DNA of 20,019 nucleotides. Source: STC-74 sp043756665 (GTDB lineage Bacteria; Patescibacteriota; Gracilibacteria; BD1-5; UBA2023). The notes beneath the pieces are model-generated. The model worked only from the letters and a program-made list of their open reading frames with translations. It was not told where the DNA came from and did not search any database. Location of the stretch: assembly GCA_043756665.1 (NCBI GenBank), contig JAYUQR010000146.1, forward strand, positions 1 through 20,019, read 5' to 3'. The translations under genes and the position numbers were made by a program. Of the stretch, positions 8,863-16,952 are shown in pieces; within the stretch, counting starts at the first letter, position 1; each line of letters begins with the position of its first letter.

Positions 8863-9972
8863 TTATTTTTTGTGTTTAATGAAGATTCTTTTATATACTC
8901 TTTCATTGTTTACAAGAGGTTGAGAAATTTTACTCTTTTCATTCCATAATCCTTCAGAAAAACCCTTACCTTCGCTCTCGGTTGCTCATAAAATTTGAAA
9001 TTGTTCTGGGCTATATTTGTCGAGAAAGCTAATTGGCACACCCATTACGCCATTATAGTCACTTGGAATATTTTTAGCTAGAGAAACTTCGATGGCATCA
9101 TAATTATCGTACTTTTCAAATGCTTTTTGAGTTGAAAATTTTATAATGTCTGCTTCTATCATAAGTGTCATTGGTTGGTGTCGACGACCGTGATCAATAT
9201 TAGAAAACCAACAGACTCCAGGTACACGATTAACTTTTTCGCCATTCTGTAGTCTTTCAAATTTATAGGAATCAGTATAAACAAAATCTTCTGGTACTTT
9301 AAAGTACATTCCTCTATTAAAATTTGTTGCCCCTAGCCACATTTTATTTCCTTTAATAAGTGGAAATGTTTCTTTGTATGTTATAGCGTTCATATTGCCG
9401 ATTACTGCAAATTGCTTATTCGCTTCAGTTATCCATGCGAGAAACGCACGAAAAAGGGAAAATGGGGGATTGGTTATGATGATATCAGATTCATCACGGA
9501 GCTTCCTCACCTCTTCGCTACGAAAGTCGCCATCACCTTCGAGATATTCCCAGTCAAAATCCTCAAAGTTTACCTTACCATCACCTGTTCTATCATTCGT
9601 GAGAGTATAGATTTTTCCCCTGGAGTCAGTTTTGTTTTTATCATATTTTGGGCTATTAACTTCGAGGAGACTCAGTTGCAATGATTCTTTACACTCTTTA
9701 CTATCCTTTGCAAAGCTTGTACTGATGAGTTTCTTGAGTCCGAATCTCTCGAAATTCTGAGCAAAAAATCGAGTAAAATTGCTCCACTCTGGATCATCAC
9801 ACGGCAGGAAGACAGTTTTCCCATGGAAAACATCATGATTGTATTCGATATACGCATTCATCTCTTTTTCTATGTCTTGATATTGCGTATAGAACTCATC
9901 GTTTTTTGCCTTTTTTGCGCTTGAGAGATGTTTGTTTCAAGATTTCTTTTTCAGTTGGAGTGAGTCGGACAT
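8863..9972 (-). CDS. Adenine-specific DNA methyltransferase, EcoRI family
   Basis: Predicted N6-adenine DNA methylase of 369 residues using S-adenosylmethionine. The N-terminus NDEFYTQYQDIEKEM and the segment VFLPCDDPEWSNF match the EcoRI-methylase family. The catalytic motif is NPPF (DIIITNPPFSLFRAFL). Reading UGA as Gly extends the gene at both ends: residue 12 (KKSGNKH) and, past FQIL, the family-like ending GATESEGKGFSEGLWNEKS. It lies just upstream of the DUF262-HNH nuclease on the same strand. No EcoRI-like nuclease is present, so it may protect host DNA from that nuclease, or mark DNA. An inverted repeat lies immediately before the start. Its base composition is AT-richer than the housekeeping genes, consistent with transfer. 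Target sequence unknown. Confidence 0.92.
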
Positions 9973-9979
9973 AAAAAAT

Positions 9980-10005
9980 GGCAATGAAAAAATAATTTCA
10001 CTGCC
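9980..10005 (-). promoter_or_regulatory. Hairpin just upstream of the methylase start
   Basis: GGCAATGAAA (9980-9989) and TTTCACTGCC (9996-10005) form a 10-base stem with one G-T pair and a 6-base loop, ending 7 bases before the ATG. In the mRNA it could control translation; in DNA it could be an operator. Confidence 0.5.
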
Positions 10006-10022
10006 GAGGAAGTTTTCTGATC

Positions 10023-10071
10023 TGTGGTAAACAAAAAAGGGCGATCTAAGCACCTGGAAATGTTTACCACA
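10023..10071. repeat. Perfect 11-base inverted repeat
   Basis: TGTGGTAAACA at 10023-10033 and TGTTTACCACA at 10061-10071 are exact reverse complements separated by 27 bases. The spacing and perfection suggest a protein-binding site or an RNA stem in the control region of the methylase-nuclease operon. Confidence 0.7.
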
Positions 10072-10214
10072 ACGAGATCCTTTCGCTCACTTTTTCAACA
10101 AAAATGGGCTGGCGACATAAATCGCCCATTACAGTGTTGAAATTGTAAGCAGAAAAGATTGAGAGAAAAAATCTCGGTTGTGGTAGAGAGACTATATGGG
10201 AAATGGTAGTAAAG

Positions 10215-10257
10215 GCAAGAAAAAATCCCCAATTATAAAAACAGGGGATTCTTTCAG
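10215..10257 (-). terminator. Terminator of the small antitoxin-like gene
   Basis: AATCCCC (10224-10230) and GGGGATT (10244-10250) form a stem. On the minus strand it is followed by a T-run (TTTTTTCTT). It lies 10 bases beyond the stop of the 40-residue gene. Confidence 0.75.
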
Positions 10258-10266
10258 ATTTGTATA

Positions 10267-10389
10267 TTACTTTGATTTTGATGCGATGAGATTTCTGAGG
10301 AACTCTTCTCCATCTACTGTTTCACCACGATCGTATTCTTCCATGGCTATCTCGAATTTAGTTTTTTTGCTTGTGTTATTGGTTGTCAT
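10267..10389 (-). CDS. Small antitoxin-like protein (40 residues)
   Basis: A 40-residue reading frame, MTTNNTSKKTKFEIAMEEYD to ASKSK, ending at TAA. The segment EYDRGETVDGEEFLRNL resembles the C-terminal toxin-binding region of short type II antitoxins (pattern ...RGE-V-GEEFL-L...), but a clear DNA-binding domain is missing, so it is at most a reduced antitoxin. Support for it being a gene: a promoter-like pair just upstream, a CT before the ATG as in neighbouring genes, and a terminator just downstream. No adjacent toxin is recognisable on its strand; the next gene is a divergent unknown. Confidence 0.6.
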   Translation of the reverse strand: MTTNNTSKKTKFEIAMEEYDRGETVDGEEFLRNLIASKSK

Positions 10390-10395
10390 AGTTTG

Positions 10396-10423
10396 AGTAT
10401 ATATGATTCCCGAGAAAATCAAA
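10396..10423 (-). promoter_or_regulatory. Promoter-like pair before the antitoxin-like gene
   Basis: On the minus strand TTTGAT (10423-10418), a 16-base spacer and TATACT (10401-10396). The -10 lies 6 bases before the ATG, so the transcript would be leaderless or nearly so. Confidence 0.35.
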
Positions 10424-10499
10424 TTCCTATTTTCTCTCAGGATTTGACGAAGGGTATGGAAATATGATACAGTGCAGCATATACCTTACAATATACTCT

Positions 10500-10973
10500 A
10501 TGCCACTCTCAGAATCCCCTACCGATAATGTACTGACGCTCGCAGGACTCGAACTCTGATTCCAGAGATGAGAATTCACGCCAAGTGACATCATCGAGAA
10601 TCCAAGTATACGCTCTTGTATTTTGGGGAATTTATCGATATTGTCACCTTCTACGGTAGAACAGATAAAACTCGCAGTTATTCGCTATGCACAGCTGAGA
10701 AATCCAAGTTCTCTTCTGGCTTCCTATGTTCCAACATCGATAGATATTCTCGTAGGAAGTCCGATCATGGATGGAAATAAGCAAAAGAGATCTCCGCAGG
10801 GGAATATTCTGACCAATGGATCTGATTCTTGCTTTACGATTATGAGTACCGAGAAGCAATTTCTAGGATGCTTTCCGTACATGAGAAATTCGACTCTACA
10901 GGCATGATTGAGCGAGGAGACTTCCACTATCCACGCAGATACACATCGTGCACTTGAGACAGTGATGGCTTAG
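10500..10973 (+). CDS. Unknown protein in the accessory block
   Basis: I do not recognise this 157-residue protein. It becomes one reading frame only with UGA as Gly (LELGFQRGEF near the N-terminus and LQAGLSEE near the end), which supports it being translated. It has no signal peptide or membrane helix. A mixed polar composition with VEQIKLAVIRYAQLR as a probable helix and SIDILVGSPIMDGN as a probable strand-loop suggests a compact soluble fold. It is divergent from the antitoxin-like gene (110 bases between starts) and followed 104 bases later by a partial gdh tail. TTGACG at 10444 and TATACT 2 bases before the ATG are present but not correctly spaced. Confidence 0.65.
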
Positions 10974-11077
10974 TGAGATTCCTCTATTTTCTAGAATTCG
11001 AGAGAAGTTGGGTCGAATATATATGTATCCTGTGTCGTATTCACATAGAGGATTTTCCCTGTTTTTTCTGAATAGAT

Positions 11078-11152
11078 GTGATGCTCCGAACAGGAGCCTA
11101 TGTCGTCGCAATGAAGCGGATACTCGAGGCAATGCGAGTAAGGGCAAGGTAA
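11078..11152 (+). pseudogene. Partial copy of the gdh 3' end (25 codons)
   Basis: Seventy-five bases align without gaps to the last 25 codons of gdh, about 65 identical by hand count, with the reading frame and a stop (TAA instead of TAG) kept. The first 32 bases are identical. Half of the differences are silent third-position changes, so this looks like the tail of a once functional related gdh rather than a decaying local duplicate. There is no start or upstream gdh sequence. It marks the right edge of the accessory block. Confidence 0.85.
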
Positions 11153-11183
11153 GTGATTTCTCTTTGCTGATCGAGAATCATTT

Positions 11184-11963
11184 CTAATTTCATAAAATAA
11201 CATCGTTAACGAGAGAATTATCCTCAATATTTCCCTGCTCTTCATGGATAATATCGAGTATATCCTGGAGTTTAGCGACGAGTTTATTGTTTCATTTTAC
11301 TGTTGCAGCATCCATCTGGCGCATGATTTGAGTCTCAAGGAGTTTGAATTTGGAAGCTTTTTTCTCTAGCGGAATGGCTTCGAGACGAGAACGGAATATT
11401 CTGCGTGCCTCCTCAGTGAGTCATGATTGAGTTATTTTCATGGGAAGATAATCTTGTTTCATAGAAATTTGTTCCATATTTACTGATGTTTTTGGTGTAT
11501 CGAGAAGTGTATTACTATCCCTCAGACTCATAGTATTTTGAGTGGTATTTTCTCAATCGATACCATTCGTATTCTTATAGGAGGTAATATTTGGTAATGC
11601 TGATACACCAGATGATAATCATCCTATATGCTTGACATCAGACCATGTCTCCTGCGTATCGATATCTTTCCCGAAAAACCCTCAGAATACAATCACGATA
11701 AAAAATGACGCAAATGCCGTAAAATAAATTGGATAATATATTCTCCAGTCTGGAAAGTATTTCTTTCTCATTGGTTGCAATATCTCTGCCTCATCGAACA
11801 ATTTTTTTCTCAGTGAAATACGAAAATCATCATCGATCTCGAGTTTTGGACTATTCTCTTTCATGATAGTAATCACCTTGATGATCTCATCTTCCCTTTC
11901 TCGTAGGGATGGTTGAATCTGATAAAGTTCTTTGAGAATATGAGGAATATCTTTAGACAACAT
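11184..11963 (-). CDS. Membrane anti-sigma factor
   Basis: 259-residue single-pass membrane protein whose start overlaps the end of the ECF sigma gene by 11 bases, the usual arrangement for an anti-sigma factor. Residues 1-70 are cytoplasmic and helical (LKELYQIQPSLREREDEI, then DFRISLRKKLFDEAEI), one membrane helix lies at about 74-95, and a Ser/Thr/Asn-rich linker leads to an external C-terminal domain at about 182-257. That domain aligns without gaps over 76 residues to the end of the exported protein encoded at 12651-13688 (about 29 identities by hand). UGA glycines occur in the linker and the external domain. Binding of the sigma factor by the N-terminus is inferred from position. Stop TAG. 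Confidence 0.82.
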
Positions 11964-12579
11964 AGTAAGAAAAAGCTAAGATGAGAAAACAATATGATAC
12001 ATTCGCACTGATTTTTTCGAGAGTTCTCGATACGATTTTTTTGGCATTTGTGACTGATTCACCGGTAATCATGGCAATTTCCTCATACGAAAGGTCGTCC
12101 CAAATTCGCATCGTCATTATCGTGCGATCACGATAGGAAAGGGTATTGAGGAATTGTAGAACTTCATGTATCTTATCACTGTTATCAATATCTTTCCCGA
12201 AATCATCACTATAGCTCATTCTGAGAGTATTATCATCTACAGGATCTACTTCAGGGGTTTTTCGTAGAAAATCGATCATAGTTGTATATGCTATTCTCAG
12301 TATCCATGCGAAAAATTCTCCATCAGTTTTTCCTCGATATTTCGAGATACTTTTGAGTACTTTTATATACACAGTTGTGACAATATCCTCTGTATGCTGT
12401 GTATCGAGTGTCCTATAGAATATGGACCGGTATACTTTGTCATAGGTAAAGTCATAGAGGAGTCAAAAAGCATTGACCTCTCCAGACTGAGATCGAATAA
12501 TGAGCTCTCTCAATTTCGGTCAATCAAGAGGGGAGTCATTTTTTTTCAGAGCATGAACATCGTCATAGCGTAAGACCAT
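11953..12579 (-). CDS. ECF (sigma70-family) RNA polymerase sigma factor
   Basis: 208-residue sigma factor that would direct RNA polymerase to a dedicated promoter set. Region 2 covers about residues 30-110 (FGLLYDFTYDKVYRSIFYRT, then TEDIVTTVYIKVLKSI, then FFAWILRIAYTTMIDFLRK). Region 4 covers about 145-190 (LSYRDRTIMTMRIWDDLSYE, then EIAMITGESVTNAKKIVSRT). Region 3 is absent, as in ECF factors. Two UGA glycines (LDGPKL and AFGLLY) lie in the N-terminal part, so the gene looks truncated under the standard code. It overlaps the downstream anti-sigma gene by 11 bases. The upstream neighbour on the same strand is an exported protein, with a terminator between. Stop TAA. Confidence 0.92.
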
Positions 12580-12602
12580 AGAGAGAGAAAAATGTGACAA
12601 AA

Positions 12603-12640
12603 TGAAGAAAAAATCACCTGAGATTCAGGTGATTTTATTA
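12603..12640 (-). terminator. Terminator between the exported protein and sigma genes
   Basis: AAATCACCTGA and TCAGGTGATTT are perfect 11-base arms around a 3-base loop. On the minus strand a T-run (TTTTTTCTTC) follows. It should end most transcripts from the exported-protein gene, with some read-through into the sigma gene. Confidence 0.9.
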
Positions 12641-12650
12641 TATCGAGGGA

Positions 12651-13688
12651 TTAATTATTGGCAAGTAAACCATCTACGAGACTCGTATCTTCCAGGCTTG
12701 ACATCTCCTCTTCGACCATGGTGAGCATGATTTCGAGTTTTTCTGTGAGCCTCTTGTTTGATTTTGAACGAGCTGTTTCTATTTGTTTTTTGAGAACCTC
12801 TTCGAGCCTGGTGAGCATTGATTCTTTTTTTTCAGCAGGTATATTATCGAGTCGTGCCTGGAAAAGATTACGTGCCTTTGTCGAAAGTACTCAATGATTA
12901 TTTTTGTTTACTGATTGTTCACGGGGAGTATCATTCTTTACTCCTTTCTCATCTTTCTTAATCGGATATTTTGACTCATTATTTTTATGAGTTCATTCAT
13001 GATTTTTGATAGGAGTTTTTTCTTGGTGATCCTTTTCATATGTACTCTTGAGTGATTGGACGAGTTTCCAGAAAGCTTCACTATTCGAAATAACATTTGT
13101 GGTAAATCCAGAAGTATCGATACCATGTGCCTTGAGTTCTTCGATAATTTTTTGTCGAGTTTCGAGTTCACGAGCTTGATTACTTACTGTAGATCCAGTT
13201 TCGACTCGAGGAGTCACCGATGGACGATCAGCGACTACCGGATGCTGTATTTGTACCTTTTTCGCGAGTTCCCAGAAGAGATTCCCATCAGCGATAATCG
13301 CATCAGTAAATACGGTTGTATCGATACCCTGTGATGCGAGCTTCGTGAGGTACTCTTTTCGAGACCGTATCTCTCCAGCCTGTTGTATGGTTCGTAGTGC
13401 ATCCCAGAATTTTGACTCTTCTGTTTTAGTTGCATCGAGGAGTTCAGGTGTGAGAGCTGAGACATCTATTCACTTTATGACGAGTTCAGCATACTTCGCT
13501 TTTCGCATTTCTGTAGATTTATTTTGCATCAGTATTTTTTGCTCTTCCCAATATTTTGCATCAGTATTTTTAGTTTCATTAGATTTCGGTGGAGGTGGGG
13601 GCTGATTACCGCGTGATTCCTCTGCAAAAATAAACGCCTGTGGAAGCATGACGAGGATGGTTCCTATCGTGAGCAGTGTAGACTTCAT
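12651..13688 (-). CDS. Exported repeat protein linked to the anti-sigma factor
   Basis: 345-residue protein with a signal peptide (MKSTLLTIGTILVMLPQAFI, cleavage probably near FAEES) followed by a Pro-rich stretch. It has three imperfect repeats at about residues 59-98, 107-141 and 176-209, each with a basic helix, GID(T/V), a hydrophobic/Thr pair, and FW-x-L about 20 residues later. A polar Lys/Asn-rich linker (215-265) leads to a C-terminal helical domain at about 268-343 homologous to the external domain of the anti-sigma factor encoded two genes downstream. UGA glycines at IKGID, HEGTH and NHGVL. The in-frame ATG at 13745 is rejected because it lies over the promoter and would mask the signal peptide. 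I recognise no named family. A role as ligand or competitor of the anti-sigma factor at the cell surface is inference. Stop TAA. Confidence 0.85.
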
Positions 13689-13717
13689 ACGTGAAAATAA
13701 AGAAATAAATCCTAGAG

Positions 13718-13745
13718 AGTGTATCCTCAACTTCCCTATTTTCAA
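13718..13745 (-). promoter_or_regulatory. Promoter of the exported-protein gene
   Basis: On the minus strand TTGAAA (13745-13740), a 16-base spacer and TACACT (13723-13718). The start codon follows about 30 bases downstream, which is consistent with a normal leader and with start 13688. Confidence 0.45.
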
Positions 13746-13828
13746 ATAATTTTATCTATACATTCGGGGGTATTCATGTATCTTATTATTTTGACTGTAT
13801 TATTTTCATTTTTCAGTATGATCACCGT

Positions 13829-15397
13829 ATGAAAAACATCATCATCATATGAGCGGGTGCCGCTGGACTCATGGCTGCGGCAACGATCCTGGAAGGCTCT
13901 CCTCCTGAAAAAACGGAGTTTCATATCCATCTCTTCGAGAAAAATACATCACCTGGAAAAAAGGTGATTATCTCCGGGGGAGGGAGGTGTAATGTGACGA
14001 CCAGTATCGAGGACAAGAAGATCCTCGCAATGAAGTATACTCGAGGTTGGGAATTCATCCGTAAGGCGATAGGAAAATTCTCTCCTCGAAAGTGCAGGGA
14101 ATGGTTCGAATCCCACGGAGTACCACTCAAGATTCAAGACGACCTCAGGGTCTTCCCTGTCTCGGATGATGGACGAGATATTGTCGGAATATTCGAGGAT
14201 ATTTTTGCGAAACATCGTGACAAGATCACGCTTCATTATTGAGAGTGAGTTGATGAGGTATCAAAATCCTCTTCAAGGAGTATATGAGATGAGTATGATT
14301 TTTCTGGTGTATCGTTGTCATTCTCCGAAAGGATAGTTAGTACACCCGCATGGGTGAAATCTGTCCCAAAGAGATCCTCGCTCCGAAAGGATGACAAAAA
14401 GGAAAAAAATTCTGAAAATTTTTTCATCACGACAAAAAAATGAATCTATGAAGCCGATATCCTCATCATCACAACCGGAGGAAACGCTTATAGTCATACG
14501 GGCTCAACGGGTGATGGATATGCTTTTGCACGTTCACTTGGACATAGTGTCACAGAGCTCTGACCATCACTTTCGAGTTTCTTGACGAGAGAAAAATGGC
14601 TTCATGAACTTTCTGGGCTTGCTTTTGAGGATGCTCGTATCGTCATTCCTGCAGAAACAAGATATCCTTTGTCATCCTTGCAAAGCAAGGATCCCTCTCA
14701 TAGAGTAGGAAGAGATTCTCGTGCCGAGAATGACAAAATGATCGAACTCGCTTGACCCCTCCTCCTCACACACTTCGGTATCTCATGACCACTCACCTTC
14801 ATGGCCTCATCCCACCTTGCATTTGAGAAGATTGGGTCAAAAAGTGTAGGAAACACTTGAGATACGAGGATGCTTTCTGAGCAAAACCCCCCTGCCCTAT
14901 CGGGCAGCCCCCCTTCTCAGGGGGGCTATCCCATTTCTCTCTCTCCACTATCATCCATGTGATGTAGCGAATGGGAAGCATTTCTGAAGGATCAATCCCA
15001 GAATCACCCGAAGAAACTCATCGTGAGTATCCTCTCAGAGAAACTCCCGCGGAGATTCGCAGATGCCTTCGTGAAGGAATATTTTCTACATGTAGAGACC
15101 ACATTCGCAGGCTCCATCGCTCGCAGTGATCGTGAACGACTCTCGAAACTACTCGGAGATGGTATCCCACTCACCCTCCTCGAACGTCGGCCTGGTGATG
15201 AGTTCGTCACGGCAGGAGGAGTCAATACCGATGAGCTCGATCCTGAGACGATGGAGTCCCGAATACACGAGAACCTCTACTTCGCAGGAGAGGTTCTCAA
15301 TGTCGATGGATATACGTGAGGATTCTCGCTTCAGATATGCTGGGCGAGTGGATATGCGGTGGGGAAAAGTGTATGAACAAAATTTTTTCTAAATTAG
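13829..15397 (+). CDS. BaiN/YhiN (HI0933)-type flavoprotein with three repeat insertions
   Basis: Predicted FAD-dependent oxidoreductase of the HI0933/YhiN/BaiN family. The N-terminal dinucleotide motif is IIIGAGAAGLMAA, whose first Gly (residue 7) is UGA. Further family motifs: FEKNTSPGKKVIISGGGRCN near residue 50, ADILIITTGGNAYSHTGSTG, LTHFGISGPL, GGVNTDELDPETMES and the C-terminal FAGEVLNVDGYTGGFSLQ with the second FAD contact. It has 522 residues against about 400 for the family; the excess comes largely from repeat insertions at about residues 163-190, 281-303 and 352-367, all in frame. The natural substrate is not known. A TTGACT lies at 13791 and TATGAT 6 bases before the ATG. Its stop TAG shares bases with the stop of the convergent gene at 15394. 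Confidence 0.92.
14316..14397 (+). repeat. TGTCAT...ATGACA palindromic element, flavoprotein copy 1
   Basis: Ends TTGTCATTC and GGATGACAA are inverted repeats, with CTCCGAAAGGA near each end and an internal hairpin CACCC-GCAT-GGGTG. It is translated in frame as part of a Ser/Lys-rich insertion in the flavoprotein. Confidence 0.7.
14669..14737 (+). repeat. TGTCAT...ATGACA palindromic element, flavoprotein copy 2
   Basis: Bounded by TTTGTCATCC and GAATGACAAA, with two internal hairpins: CCTTG-CAAAG-CAAGG and ATTCTCG-TGC-CGAGAAT. It is translated in frame (RYPLSSLQSKDPSHR and on) between the RIVIPAET and MIELAGPLLL segments of the flavoprotein. Confidence 0.75.
14883..14927 (+). repeat. GC-run palindromic element in the flavoprotein
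   Basis: AAAACCCCCCTGCCC at the left, an internal hairpin GCCC-TATC-GGGC, a second C-run and CAGGGGGGCT at the right. It is the same element type as in gdh and is translated in frame as NPPALSGSPPSQGGY. Confidence 0.85.
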
Positions 15398-16869
15398 AAT
15401 ACCTCACTGTATACCTTCGCATATCCCCGAGTTTTCAGCTTTTCTTTCACTTCTGCGACCATTTTCGGATTCCCACAGAGATACCATTCCGTTTCTGGAG
15501 AAGTACTAATCATATCGATATCGACCCTTCATTCCTCGAATCCTGCTATCGACTCACGACTCACATGAATATGGAGATCTATATTCGGAAGTGCACGGAG
15601 TTTCTCGACATAGAAGAGTTCTCCTTCTGTCGAGACAGAGAAGTAGAGTGATATTTTTGGATGATTTTTCTTCTCTTTTCCTGTACCAATTAGTGACTGA
15701 ATCATGGAGTATATCGGCGCGATTCCTGTTCCCGTCGCGATAAATATCTTCGGATTCTGATTTTCTTGGAGGAGAAAATTCCCATAAATTCCCTTGATGC
15801 AAATAGCCGCTCCTACTGATACCGAGCGAAGGAAATCTGATCCACGACTCTTCTCGGAGAGTTTGATTGTGAATGTATATCGATTCCCCGAATGTTCGAC
15901 GATCGAGTATTGCCGAGTGAATTCTCAGAGTGTATCCTTCCAAAGAAACACCATAAACTGTCCTGGTTGACTCTCGAGGCTTTTCGCCAATTCGATAATG
16001 AGCTTGAGTGTCATAGGATTCAAGTATGTTTTTCCTACGATCATCCCGTCATGAAACTCTTCATGCTGTCCCTCAGTATAGAGGATGAAGTCAGACTTTC
16101 GCACCCCACAATCAGGACATTTCCATGAATCAGGAATGTCGGTGAACTCTGTTCCTGGGTCTATACCACTGTCAGTATCGCCGATGAGAGGGTCATAGAT
16201 ATGACCACAGGGAACGCAGATCCACTTCTGTCATTTTGGATATGTTTTCAGAGTTTTCTTTCTAAGAAATGATATATTTTTCCATTCCAGTACTTTGAAT
16301 ATAAAATAAGCTATCAAAAATAGAATGATTCCCCATTCGAACTCTCTATAGAGATTCAGAAGAACAACATGAGTAACGGTGAAAATAATGATCGCATAGA
16401 CCGTTCTGTGGAGATATTTCCAGTATTTTCCCATAATCTTCATCGACCAGGTATTCGAGGTGAGAGTCAAAGGAATGGTGAAGATGAGTGCAAAAAATCA
16501 AAAGGCAAGAAATGACAAAAATCAGTCCTGAATCCAGAATCAAGTCGTCAGAGTATAGTCAAAATTCGAAAGAATATAACGTGAACTATGCACAAATGCG
16601 AGTGTTCCCATAAGGATACCGAGCTCTTTTCTCAGAGGCATGATCGCTTGAGCAATTTTGAGTCAGAAGACTCTCGAAAAAATCGGGATCCAGAGAATAA
16701 TCCAAAGGAGGAGGATAGCATTTCCACCACTTCCCTTCACAGAAGTTCTATCGAAAAGATATCCAAATGAGAGAAATGACAGAAAAAGAATACACCATCC
16801 GATGTATTTCCTATATTTCTTCAGGAGGATTTCTATAGGTGAAAGGATTTGGTTAATACATGCAATCAT
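15394..16869 (-). CDS. Fusion: MsrQ-like haem membrane domain, rubredoxin, FNR-like reductase
   Basis: 491-residue predicted membrane electron-transfer protein with three domains. Residues 1-200 are about six membrane helices of the ferric-reductase/MsrQ type with His94, His154 and His167; the 13-residue spacing of the last two and all three positions match the haem ligands of E. coli MsrQ (91, 151, 164). Residues 214-260 are a rubredoxin with C218-x2-C221 and C251-x2-C254 (WICVPCGHIYDP, SWKCPDCG). Residues about 275-491 are a ferredoxin-NADP reductase-like module with R-x-Y-S (RQYSIV, 319-322), ATGTGIAPI and CGNPKMV. Electrons could pass from NAD(P)H through FAD and rubredoxin iron to haem. 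Final acceptor unknown; no MsrP is in the window. UGA glycines include the one before the rubredoxin. Stop TAA. Confidence 0.9.
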
Positions 16870-16952
16870 AGGGTGAGAAGGGAGAAAATCAGGGTTTAGA
16901 ATTTTTGGGAAAAAGTTATCAGGAAGCAGTTTGCAGGTAACAGAGTGAGATC

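Larger units (their letters stand above)
9973..10266. other. Gene-free stretch upstream of the methylase operon
   Basis: No gene is supported here in either direction. It holds the hairpin at 9980-10005, an 11-base perfect inverted repeat at 10023-10071, a third imperfect inverted repeat at about 10103-10130 (AATGGGC against ATCGCCCATT) and the terminator at 10215-10257. It probably contains the promoter of the methylase-nuclease operon, but no convincing -35/-10 pair was found. A structured non-coding RNA cannot be excluded. Confidence 0.5.

Noticed and set aside
8457..8906. Nuclease start at the ATG at 8906
   Set aside because: It would overlap the methylase end by more than 40 bases; the ATG at 8858 lies just after the methylase stop and begins at the family N-terminus.
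10023..10130. tRNA or other named RNA gene
   Set aside because: Inverted repeats are present but no cloverleaf, anticodon arm or T-loop sequence can be drawn.
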